From CAYTOF01 sp964439435 (GTDB taxonomy: Bacteria; Bacillota; Clostridia; Oscillospirales; QAMX01): a stretch of 21,101 nt of DNA. Position 1 is the stretch's first letter; every line of letters begins with the position of its first letter. Shown here in pieces: positions 7,055 to 14,800 of the stretch. The stretch spans positions 1 to 21,101 of the forward strand of contig CAYTOF010000036.1 of the NCBI GenBank assembly GCA_964439435.1. The letters run 5' to 3'. A program made the position numbers and the translations under genes. The notes beneath the pieces were generated by a model that saw nothing but the letters and a program-made list of their open reading frames with translations, ran no database searches and had not been told where the DNA came from.

Positions 7055-9351
7055 AAGGCCCACAGAAAAGCTATACAAGGATAGTGCTTGCCAAAACAGC
7101 GGGTTTTTGTTTTGGCGTTTCCAGAGCGATGGAGATGGCACAGGCAGCCGCCGAGGGTGGCGCATATGCCCTTGGATATGTGATACACAACCAAGCTGCG
7201 GTGAAATCCTTGGAGGAAAAGGGCTTGAAAACCGTCTCCTTGGCCGGTGAGATCCCAAGCGGGGCCACGGCGGTTATCAGAGCTCACGGCGAGGATCCGG
7301 CCGTGGAACAAATCCTCAAAGACAAGGGCGTTGAGATAGTCGACACCACCTGTCCCTGTGTTGCGAAAATACATAGGATCGTCATAGAAAAGGCAGCACA
7401 GGGTTGTGAGGTGATCATCATCGGCTCTAAAAATCACCCCGAAGCCCAAGGGATTTCCAAAAGGGCGGGGGGTGCCATGATTTTTGAAACCGCGGAGGAG
7501 ATAGAGGAGCACTATGAAAAAAACCGCGGGGGAAACTTGGTGACTGTGAAGACACCGACAGAAAATGTCGAAAATCTCCCCGCGGAGAGAGAAAAAGCCC
7601 TTTGTTTGGTGGCACAAACGACCACAGACAGAAAAACTTGGGAAAAATGCCTAAATAAAATAAAAAGGATGTATACAAATACTGAAATATTTGATACAAT
7701 ATGCAATGCAACCAATGAAAGGCAATTAGAAACAGCTGAACTTGCCGTAAAATCCGATTGTTTGATAGTCATAGGCGATCAACGCAGCACAAATTCAAAG
7801 CGCCTGTACAGTATTGGCAAGGAGCACTGTGAGCACACATATTTTGTCAGCGGTTGGGATGAGCTGAAAGAACACCTGCCGCAAATCCGTGCTCTGAAAC
7901 CAAAAACGATCGGAGTGACAGCCGGTGCATCAACGCCGGATGTTAAAATTGAGGAGGTCATCAACAACATGCAAGATGAGAAAATACTGACAGAACAGAG
8001 CGAGACTGATTTGGAAAAAGTCGAAGCTACACCCGAAGAAGCGTCGGTTGAAGTGCTCGAAGCCCCGACCGCTGAAGTGGTGGAAGAAACAGAAGCTGAC
8101 ACAGCGGACGAAGCCGATACAGCAGATGAAGCTGATACAGCGGATGAAGCAGACACAGCGGATGAAGCTGACACAACGGAAGAGGCCGAAGAAACCGCAG
8201 AGACATTCGAAGAAATGGTAGACAGATCAATGAGAACCCTGCACCCGGGCAAACGAGTAGTGGGTCTCGTTACCAGAGTCACAGGGTCTGACATACATGT
8301 GGATTTAGGCGGAAAACACGCAGGCTTTATTCCGCTTTCCGAGCTGTCAGACGATCCGACGGCGAAGGTTGAAGACATTGCCATATTGGGCGAAGAGATA
8401 GAGGCTTTTGTAATCAAGGTCAATGACTCAGAGGGAACAGTTTCGCTTTCCAGAAAGAGAATCGACGCTGCGCGCAATTGGGACAGTGTTGAAATGGCGC
8501 GTCAGGAAAAGGCCTTGCTGGAGGGCACCGTGATTGAAGAGAACAAAGGCGGCATTGTCGTCTCGGTCAATGGAGTCAGGGTTTTTGTCCCCGCCTCCCA
8601 CACCGGTGTTCCCAGAGACGGTTCCATGACAGAGCTTTTGAAACAGCGCGTCACCCTGAGAATAACAGAGGTCAGCCGTCCCAAGCGCCGTGTTATCGGC
8701 TCCATTCGCTATGCCAATGAGGACATGCGCAAAGCTGCCGCCGCCAAGGTTTGGGAAACACTGGAAGTCGGCGATGTGTGTGAAGGCACAGTCAAATCCC
8801 TCACATCCTTTGGCGCCTTTATAGATATAGGCGGCACAGACGGTATGGCGCACATAACAGAGCTTTCATGGCACAGACTGAAACACCCCTCAGAAGCCGT
8901 TGAGGTGGGAGAAAAAGTCACGGCTCGCGTGATTGCGCTGGACCACGAAAACAAAAAAATCTCATTGACATTGAAAAACGAAGAGGACAACCCCTGGGTG
9001 AAGTTCACAGACAACTTCAGAGTCGGAGACATTATCGACGTAAAAGTCGTGAAACTCATGACCTTTGGCGCCTTTGCTGAGGTGCTCCCCGGAGTTGACG
9101 GCTTGATTCACATATCCCAGCTCTCAGACAAACGCATCGGCAAACCGTCCGACGTGGTGAATGAGAGTGATGTGGTCAAGGTCAAGATTGTCGACATCAA
9201 CAACGACAGAGAAAAAATAAGCCTTTCCGCCAGAGCGGCGATGGCTGAGCTTGGAATGGACTACTATGACTCTGCAAACGCAGAGGACGAAGAGGATATC
9301 CCTCAAGAAGAAGCATTTGACCAAGACGAAGTTGAAGAGGTCGAAGCTTAA
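7051..9351 (+). CDS. ispH-rpsA: Bifunctional IspH (HMBPP reductase) - S1 RNA-binding protein fusion
   Basis: The protein has 766 residues. Residues 1 to about 310 are IspH, which reduces HMBPP to isopentenyl and dimethylallyl diphosphate, the last step of the MEP pathway. The three Cys that hold its 4Fe-4S cluster are Cys20 (GFCFGV), Cys101 (TTCPC) and Cys218 (TICNATNERQ). An acidic linker follows, including five copies of a six-residue repeat (EADTAD type) at 348-377. Residues about 397-740 hold four S1 domains, as in ribosomal protein S1 of Gram-positives. The third and fourth have the best RNA-binding faces (TSFGAFIDIG, MTFGAFAEV). The C-terminus is acidic. This fusion is known in Clostridia and related groups, so it is not an assembly error. 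The start ATG overlaps the plsC stop; a terminator follows at 9368. Confidence 0.96.
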   Translation: MKGPQKSYTRIVLAKTAGFCFGVSRAMEMAQAAAEGGAYALGYVIHNQAAVKSLEEKGLKTVSLAGEIPSGATAVIRAHGEDPAVEQILKDKGVEIVDTTCPCVAKIHRIVIEKAAQGCEVIIIGSKNHPEAQGISKRAGGAMIFETAEEIEEHYEKNRGGNLVTVKTPTENVENLPAEREKALCLVAQTTTDRKTWEKCLNKIKRMYTNTEIFDTICNATNERQLETAELAVKSDCLIVIGDQRSTNSKRLYSIGKEHCEHTYFVSGWDELKEHLPQIRALKPKTIGVTAGASTPDVKIEEVINNMQDEKILTEQSETDLEKVEATPEEASVEVLEAPTAEVVEETEADTADEADTADEADTADEADTADEADTTEEAEETAETFEEMVDRSMRTLHPGKRVVGLVTRVTGSDIHVDLGGKHAGFIPLSELSDDPTAKVEDIAILGEEIEAFVIKVNDSEGTVSLSRKRIDAARNWDSVEMARQEKALLEGTVIEENKGGIVVSVNGVRVFVPASHTGVPRDGSMTELLKQRVTLRITEVSRPKRRVIGSIRYANEDMRKAAAAKVWETLEVGDVCEGTVKSLTSFGAFIDIGGTDGMAHITELSWHRLKHPSEAVEVGEKVTARVIALDHENKKISLTLKNEEDNPWVKFTDNFRVGDIIDVKVVKLMTFGAFAEVLPGVDGLIHISQLSDKRIGKPSDVVNESDVVKVKIVDINNDREKISLSARAAMAELGMDYYDSANAEDEEDIPQEEAFDQDEVEEVEA
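8092..8181 (+). repeat. Five tandem 18-bp repeats inside the ispH-rpsA linker
   Basis: Units start at 8092, 8110, 8128, 8146 and 8164, each of the form GAAGCNGAYACAGCGGAY with a few changes, the last being the most diverged. They are in frame and encode the acidic EADTAD repeat. Identity at the DNA level suggests recent duplication by slippage. Confidence 0.9.
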
Positions 9352-9367
9352 AAACCAACACACATAT

Positions 9368-9401
9368 AAACGCCGAGGAGTATGTATGCTCCTCGGCGTT
9401 T
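9368..9401 (+). terminator. Terminator of the ispH-rpsA operon, shared with yfbR
   Basis: A perfect 13-bp stem (9368-9380 with 9389-9401) has an 8-base loop and is followed by a T-rich stretch. It sits between convergent genes ending at 9351 (plus) and 9447 (minus) and can act both ways because the stem ends in AAA and TTT. Confidence 0.88.
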
Positions 9402-9446
9402 GTGCACTTTTTCAAAACCTGCCCTGTGGTTTTTGCAATAAAACAA

Positions 9447-9983
9447 CTACGGTCTGCTCCAAAGGTCATCAAGGGAGAGGGAGTAGGAGGGCAGAAGGAA
9501 TTCAATGAAGTATGAAAGCTCCTCCATTTCTGCGGCTAACGCCTCAAGAATTTCCCTGAGGGATGTTTGCGCCCCGAGAAATTCTGTATTGCCCGTCTTG
9601 ACCTCGTGGACACATTTGATATAGGCTGCCAATTTGTCCGCTGCCTTAATATATCGATAAAATTCGGGCTGCTCCTCCTCGAAAAACACATATGGACGGT
9701 AGCTCTCGCGGAGAGCTTCGGGCAGCAACTCAAATATCTTTTGTTTTGCGCTGTACTCGGCGGTCTTATAGGCGTTTGTCAACTTGTCGTTTTGATATTT
9801 GACAGGTGTCGGCATATCGCCTGTCAGGATTTCGGAACAGTCATGGTATAGGGCAGCGGCGGCAATCAGATCGGGATTTAGATCCTTTTTAAAGATGTCC
9901 CTGCCGATGATGGCCAGTGCATGGGAGAGCACCGCGACCTGCATGCTGTGTTCTTGAACATTTTCTGTGGTGGTGCTTCGCAT
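9447..9983 (-). CDS. yfbR: YfbR-type HD-domain 5'-deoxynucleotidase (start codon region frameshifted)
   Basis: YfbR removes the phosphate from deoxynucleoside 5'-monophosphates. The 178-residue frame begins MRSTTTENVQEHSMQ and carries the family blocks: EHS with the first metal His, YHDCSE (the HD pair), TGDMPTPVKY, KAADKLAAY and the C-terminal LPSYSLSLDDL. Family members have about 15-20 more N-terminal residues containing an FFA-x2-SR-x-K-type stretch. Here that stretch (GGFFALLERQKFI) is present just upstream but in another frame. The ATG at 9983 has no ribosome binding site at normal spacing, whereas the upstream frame has an excellent one. So the gene either has a real -1 frameshift, carries a sequence error, or makes a shortened protein. 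The HD residues are intact. It follows the MATE gene by 22 bases. Confidence 0.8.
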   Translation of the reverse strand: MRSTTTENVQEHSMQVAVLSHALAIIGRDIFKKDLNPDLIAAAALYHDCSEILTGDMPTPVKYQNDKLTNAYKTAEYSAKQKIFELLPEALRESYRPYVFFEEEQPEFYRYIKAADKLAAYIKCVHEVKTGNTEFLGAQTSLREILEALAAEMEELSYFIEFLLPSYSLSLDDLWSRP

Positions 9984-10033
9984 GTGATAAATTTTTGCCT
10001 CTCCAGGAGGGCAAAAAATCCGCCCATATGCAT
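9984..10033 (-). pseudogene. yfbR: Displaced N-terminal coding part of yfbR
   Basis: On the minus strand GGAGG (10039-10043) lies 5 bases before an ATG at 10033, which starts MHMGGFFALLERQK, the expected N-terminus of YfbR. This frame does not join the main yfbR frame. A run of five A (9992-9996) is the likely point of change: one more A there would read QKIYHMRSTTTEN without a break. Confidence 0.6.
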
Positions 10034-10055
10034 AATGTCCTCCTCTTGTCGTCTT

Positions 10056-11483
10056 TTAGTTTGGAGGGGTGTCGGCCTCGCCCTCGTCTTGCTCCGGCAT
10101 ATCGCCCACTTCTTTTTTTGTATCTGATTTCCCATGCACAATGCTCTTTGTCTTCCAGACACCTGAATAATATCTGATGGTGGAGGTAGCTGTTGATGCC
10201 GCCCAGCCAAGGGGCAGCGAATACCAGATGCCCTTGAGCCCCAGCGGTGTGTACAGCGCTAAAGTGTAGGCGGCGATTATGCGCACGCTGATATTTGCAA
10301 TGGAGGAGAGAGTGGAGGCGTAGACATCCCCTGCTCCGCGGAGCAGGCTGTTGTAGGTGAACATGAGACCCACAAGAAAGGTAAACACCGCCATTATACG
10401 CACCAACTGCACCCCCGTGGCGACAATTTCTTGGAGATTTGGCTCATCCGGTTTTAAAAACAGCTTCATGAAGGACTCGCCATAGATGACCAAAATCGGC
10501 GTGAACACCAAAGCAGAGATCATGACAAGTATGATTGTCGCATGCAGCCCCTTTTGTACTCGGTCTTTCTTGCCCGCACCTATGTTTTGGCCGGTGAAGG
10601 TTGCAATGGCATTGCCAAAGCTCATAACGGGCAGAAATGCGAACTGCTCTATCCTGTTTCCCGCACCATATGCCGCCGTGGCTATTTTGCCAAAACTGTT
10701 CACGAGGCCTTGGACGGAGATGGAGCCCAGGGCAATGATGGATTGCTGGAAAGAGGCAGGCAACCCAAGGCGCAGCACCTGCTTGAGGTGACGGGTGTCA
10801 AAGATAAGATCTCGCCATTCAAATCTCAACAGGGGTATTTTATTGTACATGTATATGAAGCACAGCAGGGCTGAGATGCCCTGCGAGACAATTGTCGCAA
10901 GGGCTGCACCCGCAACGCCCATCCCCAGCACGGCGATGGCGAAGATGTCGAGCGCGATGTTTAAAAGTGTCGCGATGATCAGGAAATATAAGGGTGTTCT
11001 TGAGTCCCCGGTGGCTGTCATCAGCGCGGAAAAGGCATTGTAGGCCATGTTGAAAACAAGGCCTACGGCGATGATGCGCAGGTAGGCAACGGCGTCAGTT
11101 AAAATGTCCGCATCTGTTTTCAAAAGCAAAAGCAGGGGTTTTGCCAAGAAAAAGCCCACACCGCCGATAAGCAAGCCTGTGACGATGAGAAAAATCAAGG
11201 CTGTGGAGGAGGTGCGGCGCAACTCCTTTATCATGCCTGCGCCGTAGTATTGGGAAATGGCGATGGTTGCACCGACGCCGAGCCCCAAAACAGCGGAGAC
11301 CAACAGAAAAAAAATAGGCCCGCTGGTGCTCACTGCGGCGAGGCCATCTGCCCCGACAAGCCTGCCGACAATGATGCTGTCAGCTATGGTATAAAATTGT
11401 TGGAAGGCATTGCCAAGCAATAGGGGAAGCGCGAAGATGAAGATCCTCTTTATAGGCTTCCCTGTCAACATGTCGACGGTCAT
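10056..11483 (-). CDS. MATE-family multidrug/cation efflux transporter
   Basis: MATE transporters export drugs and other organic cations in exchange for Na+ or H+ across the cell membrane. The protein has 475 residues and about 12 hydrophobic segments in two similar halves. The typical opening (LTGKPIKRIFIFALPLLLGNAFQQFYTIADSIIVG, split here by membrane helix 1) holds P20 and the Q-x-x-Y-x-x-x-D pattern of the family. The C-terminus is a hydrophilic tail rich in Lys and then acidic residues. Start: the ATG at 11483 has AAAGGA 6 bases upstream. A possible -10 box (TATACT on the minus strand) lies about 25 bases further up, but no good -35. yfbR follows 22 bases after the stop and is probably cotranscribed. 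The substrate cannot be predicted. Confidence 0.92.
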   Translation of the reverse strand: MTVDMLTGKPIKRIFIFALPLLLGNAFQQFYTIADSIIVGRLVGADGLAAVSTSGPIFFLLVSAVLGLGVGATIAISQYYGAGMIKELRRTSSTALIFLIVTGLLIGGVGFFLAKPLLLLLKTDADILTDAVAYLRIIAVGLVFNMAYNAFSALMTATGDSRTPLYFLIIATLLNIALDIFAIAVLGMGVAGAALATIVSQGISALLCFIYMYNKIPLLRFEWRDLIFDTRHLKQVLRLGLPASFQQSIIALGSISVQGLVNSFGKIATAAYGAGNRIEQFAFLPVMSFGNAIATFTGQNIGAGKKDRVQKGLHATIILVMISALVFTPILVIYGESFMKLFLKPDEPNLQEIVATGVQLVRIMAVFTFLVGLMFTYNSLLRGAGDVYASTLSSIANISVRIIAAYTLALYTPLGLKGIWYSLPLGWAASTATSTIRYYSGVWKTKSIVHGKSDTKKEVGDMPEQDEGEADTPPN

Positions 11484-11593
11484 ATCAATTCCTTTATAAT
11501 AAATGATTTAGTATATGATACCACAACAGCACCATCTAAGGCAACCACACATCTGTTCGTTTACCTCACAGTGAAAGCAAATGTTCGAAAGCA

Positions 11594-11962
11594 TCAGGTT
11601 TTGCGGTTGCTTGCCTCTTTGCGCATTTCGTACAGATGCCGCAGAGCTAAAATCGGGTTATGGAGGAGCATTCGCGGCCCGCTGTATCTCATGACCTCTT
11701 TTATCTGCCGCCTCATTTCCGAATTGTAACAAGGGCTCCGGCAGTTGCTGCAAAAGCTCTTGTCTTCCATATAGGGGCAACAGTCAACCCGCATAAGTGC
11801 ATAATTTGACAGTATCTCGCAGCTTGGGCACAGGCTCGCTGCGCCGTGCCTCTTGCCATGGCAATAAAGGGCTATCATCTTCGCGACAACAACCTTCTCC
11901 TTTTCCCTTTTGTCGCGCACAGATCGGTTTTCTTTTTTTCTAAGTGTTTTCGCGTTCGACAA
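11594..11962 (-). CDS. YgbA-type Cys-rich protein (nitrous oxide-stimulated promoter family)
   Basis: The protein has 122 residues from the chosen start; E. coli YgbA has about 117. Eight Cys (34, 45, 48, 61, 62, 71, 74, 78) form the family pattern LCPSC, CCPYMEDK, CSNC and PCY. The C-terminal signature is IKEVMRYSGPRMLLHNPILALRHL. In enteric bacteria ygbA is controlled by the NO sensor NsrR and helps resist nitrosative stress. The molecular activity is unclear; the Cys set suggests metal or cluster binding. Start: the TTG at 11962 has GGAGGG 8 bases upstream, inside ybaN. A GTG further in lacks such a site, and an upstream ATG in the same open frame would overlap ybaN by 100 bases. The two genes overlap by 23 bases, so coupling is likely. 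Confidence 0.82.
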   Translation of the reverse strand: MSNAKTLRKKENRSVRDKREKEKVVVAKMIALYCHGKRHGAASLCPSCEILSNYALMRVDCCPYMEDKSFCSNCRSPCYNSEMRRQIKEVMRYSGPRMLLHNPILALRHLYEMRKEASNRKT

Positions 11963-12347
11963 AAGAAGAACCCTCCTTTGCGACACTGTCAGTCGTCTTG
12001 ATTTTGCAGAGAAAATAGTAGTATTTGAAAACAATGACAAAGCCTATAAAGATCCTAAAAACCACAATTTTTACCAGATAGGCCGATAAAATCAAAACAG
12101 CGGATGCCGTCAAAAGCAATCTGATTTTGACACTTCGTCTCATGGATCTGTTTTTCACAAACTCTTCCAGGTGGTTTTTATACAGTTTTGTGCTTTTAAA
12201 CCATCTTTCAAATCTATAAGAACCCTTGGAAAAGAAAAACAGGGCCAGCAATAAAAAAGGTGTTGTCGGCAAAACGGGCAGCACTGCGCCCACCGCCCCG
12301 AGGGTTACAAACAAAAAACCCAAAGATATGTAAATTATTTTCCTCAT
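11940..12347 (-). CDS. YbaN/DUF454 family membrane protein
   Basis: The protein has 135 residues. It starts MRKIIYISLGFLFVTLG, followed by the family hallmark GAVLPVLPTTPFLLLALFFFSK at about 20-41. Next comes a basic cytoplasmic stretch (SYRFERWFKSTKLY), then two further hydrophobic segments. This is the DUF454/YbaN pattern of small inner membrane proteins of unknown function. Start: ATG at 12347 with GAGGTG 3-5 bases upstream. An ATG 24 bases earlier (12371) has no such site and would nearly touch the SDR stop. The 3' end overlaps the YgbA-type gene. It lies 30 bases after the SDR gene on the same strand, so the three genes may form one operon. Confidence 0.85.
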   Translation of the reverse strand: MRKIIYISLGFLFVTLGAVGAVLPVLPTTPFLLLALFFFSKGSYRFERWFKSTKLYKNHLEEFVKNRSMRRSVKIRLLLTASAVLILSAYLVKIVVFRIFIGFVIVFKYYYFLCKIKTTDSVAKEGSSFVERENT

Positions 12348-12377
12348 GTTCACCTCAAAGTGGGGGGACATGTAATT

Positions 12378-13151
12378 TTATTTTTGTATCAGGTGCACGA
12401 TATTTCTGACCAGCTTGCGCGGTGCGAGCTTGGAGGAGAGGTTGATGAGCTTGTTTTCAAGCCCAGGTATGGCGACAACCCTCTTTTTCATGAGTTTTTT
12501 ATACCCAAATTCTGCGACATCCTCGGCCTTTGCGTTTTTGAGATGTCTGAAAAGCCCCGATTGGCCCAGAGCGGCGGCGTCTTCAAAGCCTGTCTTTGTC
12601 GGGCCGGGGCACAGAGCCGAGGCAGAAATTCCGCTGCCCTTCAGCTCGACATCAAGGGCTTCGGTAAAGGAGAGCACAAAGGCCTTGGAGGCATAGTAAA
12701 TCGACATAAGGGGGCCCGGTACAAAGGCGGCAACGGAAGCAACATTCAAAATCTTGCCACTCTTTCTCTCGACCATTTCATTTAGATAGCATCTCGTCAG
12801 TTGCATAAGCGCCAGGACATTCACCTGCACCATCTCATATTGTCTCTCCCAATCGGCATGGCGAAAGGGCCCAAAATCTCCAAATCCCGCGTTGTTGACA
12901 AGGACATCGACTGAAATGCCATTTACGCTTGTGAAATTATGGACATCCAAAGCGGCGTCCTTTTCGGACAAATCCTTTACAAACACCGCCGCATTGATGC
13001 CAAAATCCCTCTCCAGCTCTTCTTTGGCTTGACAGAGCTTATTTGGATTTCGCGCCACCAAGACGAGATCATACCCGTTTTTTGCAAACAGCCTTGCAAA
13101 TTCCAGTCCGAGCCCGCCCGAGGCCCCTGTGATCAGTGCTGTCTTTTTCAT
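12378..13151 (-). CDS. Short-chain dehydrogenase/reductase (SDR family)
   Basis: The protein has 257 residues, a normal length for a classical SDR. The NAD(P)-binding motif TGASGGLG is at 8-15, NNAG at 86-89, and the catalytic triad is Ser139, Tyr152 and Lys156 (YYASK). The basic Arg at 34 after the second strand (VLVARN) suggests NADP preference. Family members reduce or oxidise alcohols, ketones or sugars; the substrate is unknown here. Start: the ATG at 13151 lies 7 bases after GGCGG and gives MKKTALITG, the typical N-terminus. The frame is open for another 20 codons, but these have no family match. Upstream is a terminator for the SIS operon; no clear promoter is visible in the 145-base gap. 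Confidence 0.9.
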   Translation of the reverse strand: MKKTALITGASGGLGLEFARLFAKNGYDLVLVARNPNKLCQAKEELERDFGINAAVFVKDLSEKDAALDVHNFTSVNGISVDVLVNNAGFGDFGPFRHADWERQYEMVQVNVLALMQLTRCYLNEMVERKSGKILNVASVAAFVPGPLMSIYYASKAFVLSFTEALDVELKGSGISASALCPGPTKTGFEDAAALGQSGLFRHLKNAKAEDVAEFGYKKLMKKRVVAIPGLENKLINLSSKLAPRKLVRNIVHLIQK

Positions 13152-13195
13152 TATTTCGCCGCCTTTCTCTTTGTGGTCATTTGGATAGAAAAGAC

Positions 13196-13234
13196 AAAAG
13201 CGGGGAGGCAAAATACCGCCCCCCCGACTTTTTT
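13196..13234 (-). terminator. Terminator of the kinase-SIS operon
   Basis: Bases 13196-13209 pair with 13217-13231 in a GC-rich stem with one mismatch and one bulge, flanked by AAAA and TTTT. On the minus strand a T-rich run follows. It is about 60 bases after the stop of the last SIS gene. A second small hairpin (13252-13257 with 13262-13267) lies between. Confidence 0.75.
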
Positions 13235-13296
13235 AAATAAGAAGCCGCAAGCTCCAAGCAGTTGGAGAAAACAAGGAGCTATAGCTGCATCTGTGC

Positions 13297-14025
13297 TTAT
13301 AGGCCCGTCTCGGCATATATTTTGTAGAGCTCTGCGTTGTAGGCCGAACCGCCGGGGTAGTTGGCGCTCTTCAGCACAGAGGGTGTGAACCCCGCCGCCA
13401 GCAGATTTTCCACCGCGACGACGGTCACAGACCACAAAAGATATGTGGCGGACAAACCCGAGGCAGCGCCAAGTCTTGCCTCAAGCCCTTCCACATCGAG
13501 CATGGCCTCGGCAGCTGGGGCACAGTTGTCCAAAACGATGTCTGCCAGCTCAAAGAGCCGTTTTCCGCTGGGATGGTCAGATTCCACCCGGGATGAATAC
13601 TCCATGGAGGTCACGGCGATGATTTTCAGGCCGAACTTTTTTGCCTCCACAGCCAGGTCGATGACGGGCACATTTCTGCCCGAGACAGAGCCGATTATCA
13701 TAAGGTCACCGGGTTTTGCCCCGGAGGCCTTGAGCGCATAGGCGGCAAGCCCCTCCATTGAGGTGTCAAGCTCAGAACGGTCGCGGGGGCGCACGGGATT
13801 TTCAACGTGAAGGCGATAGTTAAAGGGCTTTAAAAGCACAAGGCCGCCGCCCCTGTTGATAAGTTCGCTGTTGATGATGTGGCCCGTGTCATGGACATGG
13901 ACACAGCCGCCGTTTTTAACTGTTTGCGCCAGGAGCTCTCCTGCAAGCTCGATGTTCTTTCTCTGGGTCGTGCGGACATCTCGAAAAAGCTCGTCAACAC
14001 GGTCGAAATATCTGTCAAGCAACAT
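13297..14025 (-). CDS. SIS-domain phosphosugar-binding protein (UPF0309-like), second copy
   Basis: The protein has 242 residues. A helical N-terminus (to about 38) leads into a single SIS domain, a Rossmann-like fold that binds phosphosugars, usually in isomerases or regulators. The phosphate-binding Ser loop is GSVSGRN at 112-118. The first loop reads HVHDTGHIINSE, partly unlike the upstream copy. The end (LKSANYPGGSAYNAEL) matches the upstream copy's SANLPGGDEHN, so the two are tandem paralogues. Start: the ATG at 14025 has GGGG 8 bases upstream. A TTG two codons before is too close to that site. The gene starts 12 bases after the upstream SIS gene and is the last in the operon. The reaction is not known. 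Confidence 0.82.
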   Translation of the reverse strand: MLLDRYFDRVDELFRDVRTTQRKNIELAGELLAQTVKNGGCVHVHDTGHIINSELINRGGGLVLLKPFNYRLHVENPVRPRDRSELDTSMEGLAAYALKASGAKPGDLMIIGSVSGRNVPVIDLAVEAKKFGLKIIAVTSMEYSSRVESDHPSGKRLFELADIVLDNCAPAAEAMLDVEGLEARLGAASGLSATYLLWSVTVVAVENLLAAGFTPSVLKSANYPGGSAYNAELYKIYAETGL

Positions 14026-14037
14026 AATCAAATCCCC

Positions 14038-14781
14038 TTACATGTAAAATATATTATTTTTATAAAACTCCATAACTTTTTTGTTGTGCTCATCTCCTCC
14101 GGGCAGGTTGGCGCTGAGGAAAACAGGCGGCATACGGCCCTCTTGGACGCTCAACTCGATGGCCAGCGCGGAGATGGCATTGACAATGGCTGTCCCGATG
14201 GCCGAGGACGTCGGAGCGGTCTTTACAGACAACCCCTCAATCTCCACAGAGGCATCCCCCAGGCAACCGCAGTTGTCGATGACAAGGTCGGAACACTCAT
14301 AGAGGTTTTGGCCGGTACTGTGCCTTGAGGGCATGGCGCTTGAAGTGGCCATGTTGGTGATGCAGATGGTGAAAATTCCAAGCTCCCGGGCGCGAAGGGC
14401 CATGTCGATGGCGACGGGGTTGCGGCCGGAGACCGAGTGAATGAGGAGCACATCGCCGCTTTTGGCGGGGGTGTTGTCCAAAATCGTCCTGCCATATCCC
14501 TCCATGCGCTCCATCTCGCTGGTCATGGTGATGGGTGTCAGCTCCAGCATCATGCCCGGAGCGCGGATCGGGTTGATGGTGACCATACCTCCCGCCCGAT
14601 AAAAAAGCTCCAGTGCCACTATCATGGCGTGGTTGCAGCCAAAGGCAAAGACACTGCGACCGTCCGCATTGGCATCCGCAAGCTCACGGGCGGCGCGTTC
14701 GATTTTTTCAAACTGTGTATCCCGCACCTTTTCGAGTGTTTGGGCGAGGACATCAAAGTATTTTTGCGCGGCGTTCATCAT
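14038..14781 (-). CDS. SIS-domain phosphosugar-binding protein (UPF0309-like), first copy
   Basis: The protein has 247 residues and one SIS domain. Visible parts are a helical start, the loop FAFGCNHAM at about 45-53, PGMMLE at 75-80, the phosphate-binding HSVSGRNP at 115-122, and SANLPGGDEHN near the end. This pattern fits the UPF0309 group of single-SIS proteins of unknown reaction, which are often found with sugar kinases. Two adjacent ATG codons follow AGGAGG at 4 and 7 bases; the first is used here. The gene begins 19 bases after the kinase stop. The kinase probably makes a phosphosugar that the SIS proteins bind or isomerise, which is inference from position. Confidence 0.85.
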   Translation of the reverse strand: MMNAAQKYFDVLAQTLEKVRDTQFEKIERAARELADANADGRSVFAFGCNHAMIVALELFYRAGGMVTINPIRAPGMMLELTPITMTSEMERMEGYGRTILDNTPAKSGDVLLIHSVSGRNPVAIDMALRARELGIFTICITNMATSSAMPSRHSTGQNLYECSDLVIDNCGCLGDASVEIEGLSVKTAPTSSAIGTAIVNAISALAIELSVQEGRMPPVFLSANLPGGDEHNKKVMEFYKNNIFYM

Positions 14782-14800
14782 CTCTCCTCCTCTTTTAAGG

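Noticed and set aside
7779..8477. Minus-strand frame of 232 codons rich in Ser and Ala
   Set aside because: It is the antisense reading of the acidic repeat linker of ispH-rpsA; the repeats create the long open frame.
9992..9996. Programmed -1 frameshift site in yfbR
   Set aside because: The A run is only five long and the site is not a canonical X-XXY-YYZ slippery heptamer; no stimulatory hairpin was seen. A mutation or sequence error is simpler.
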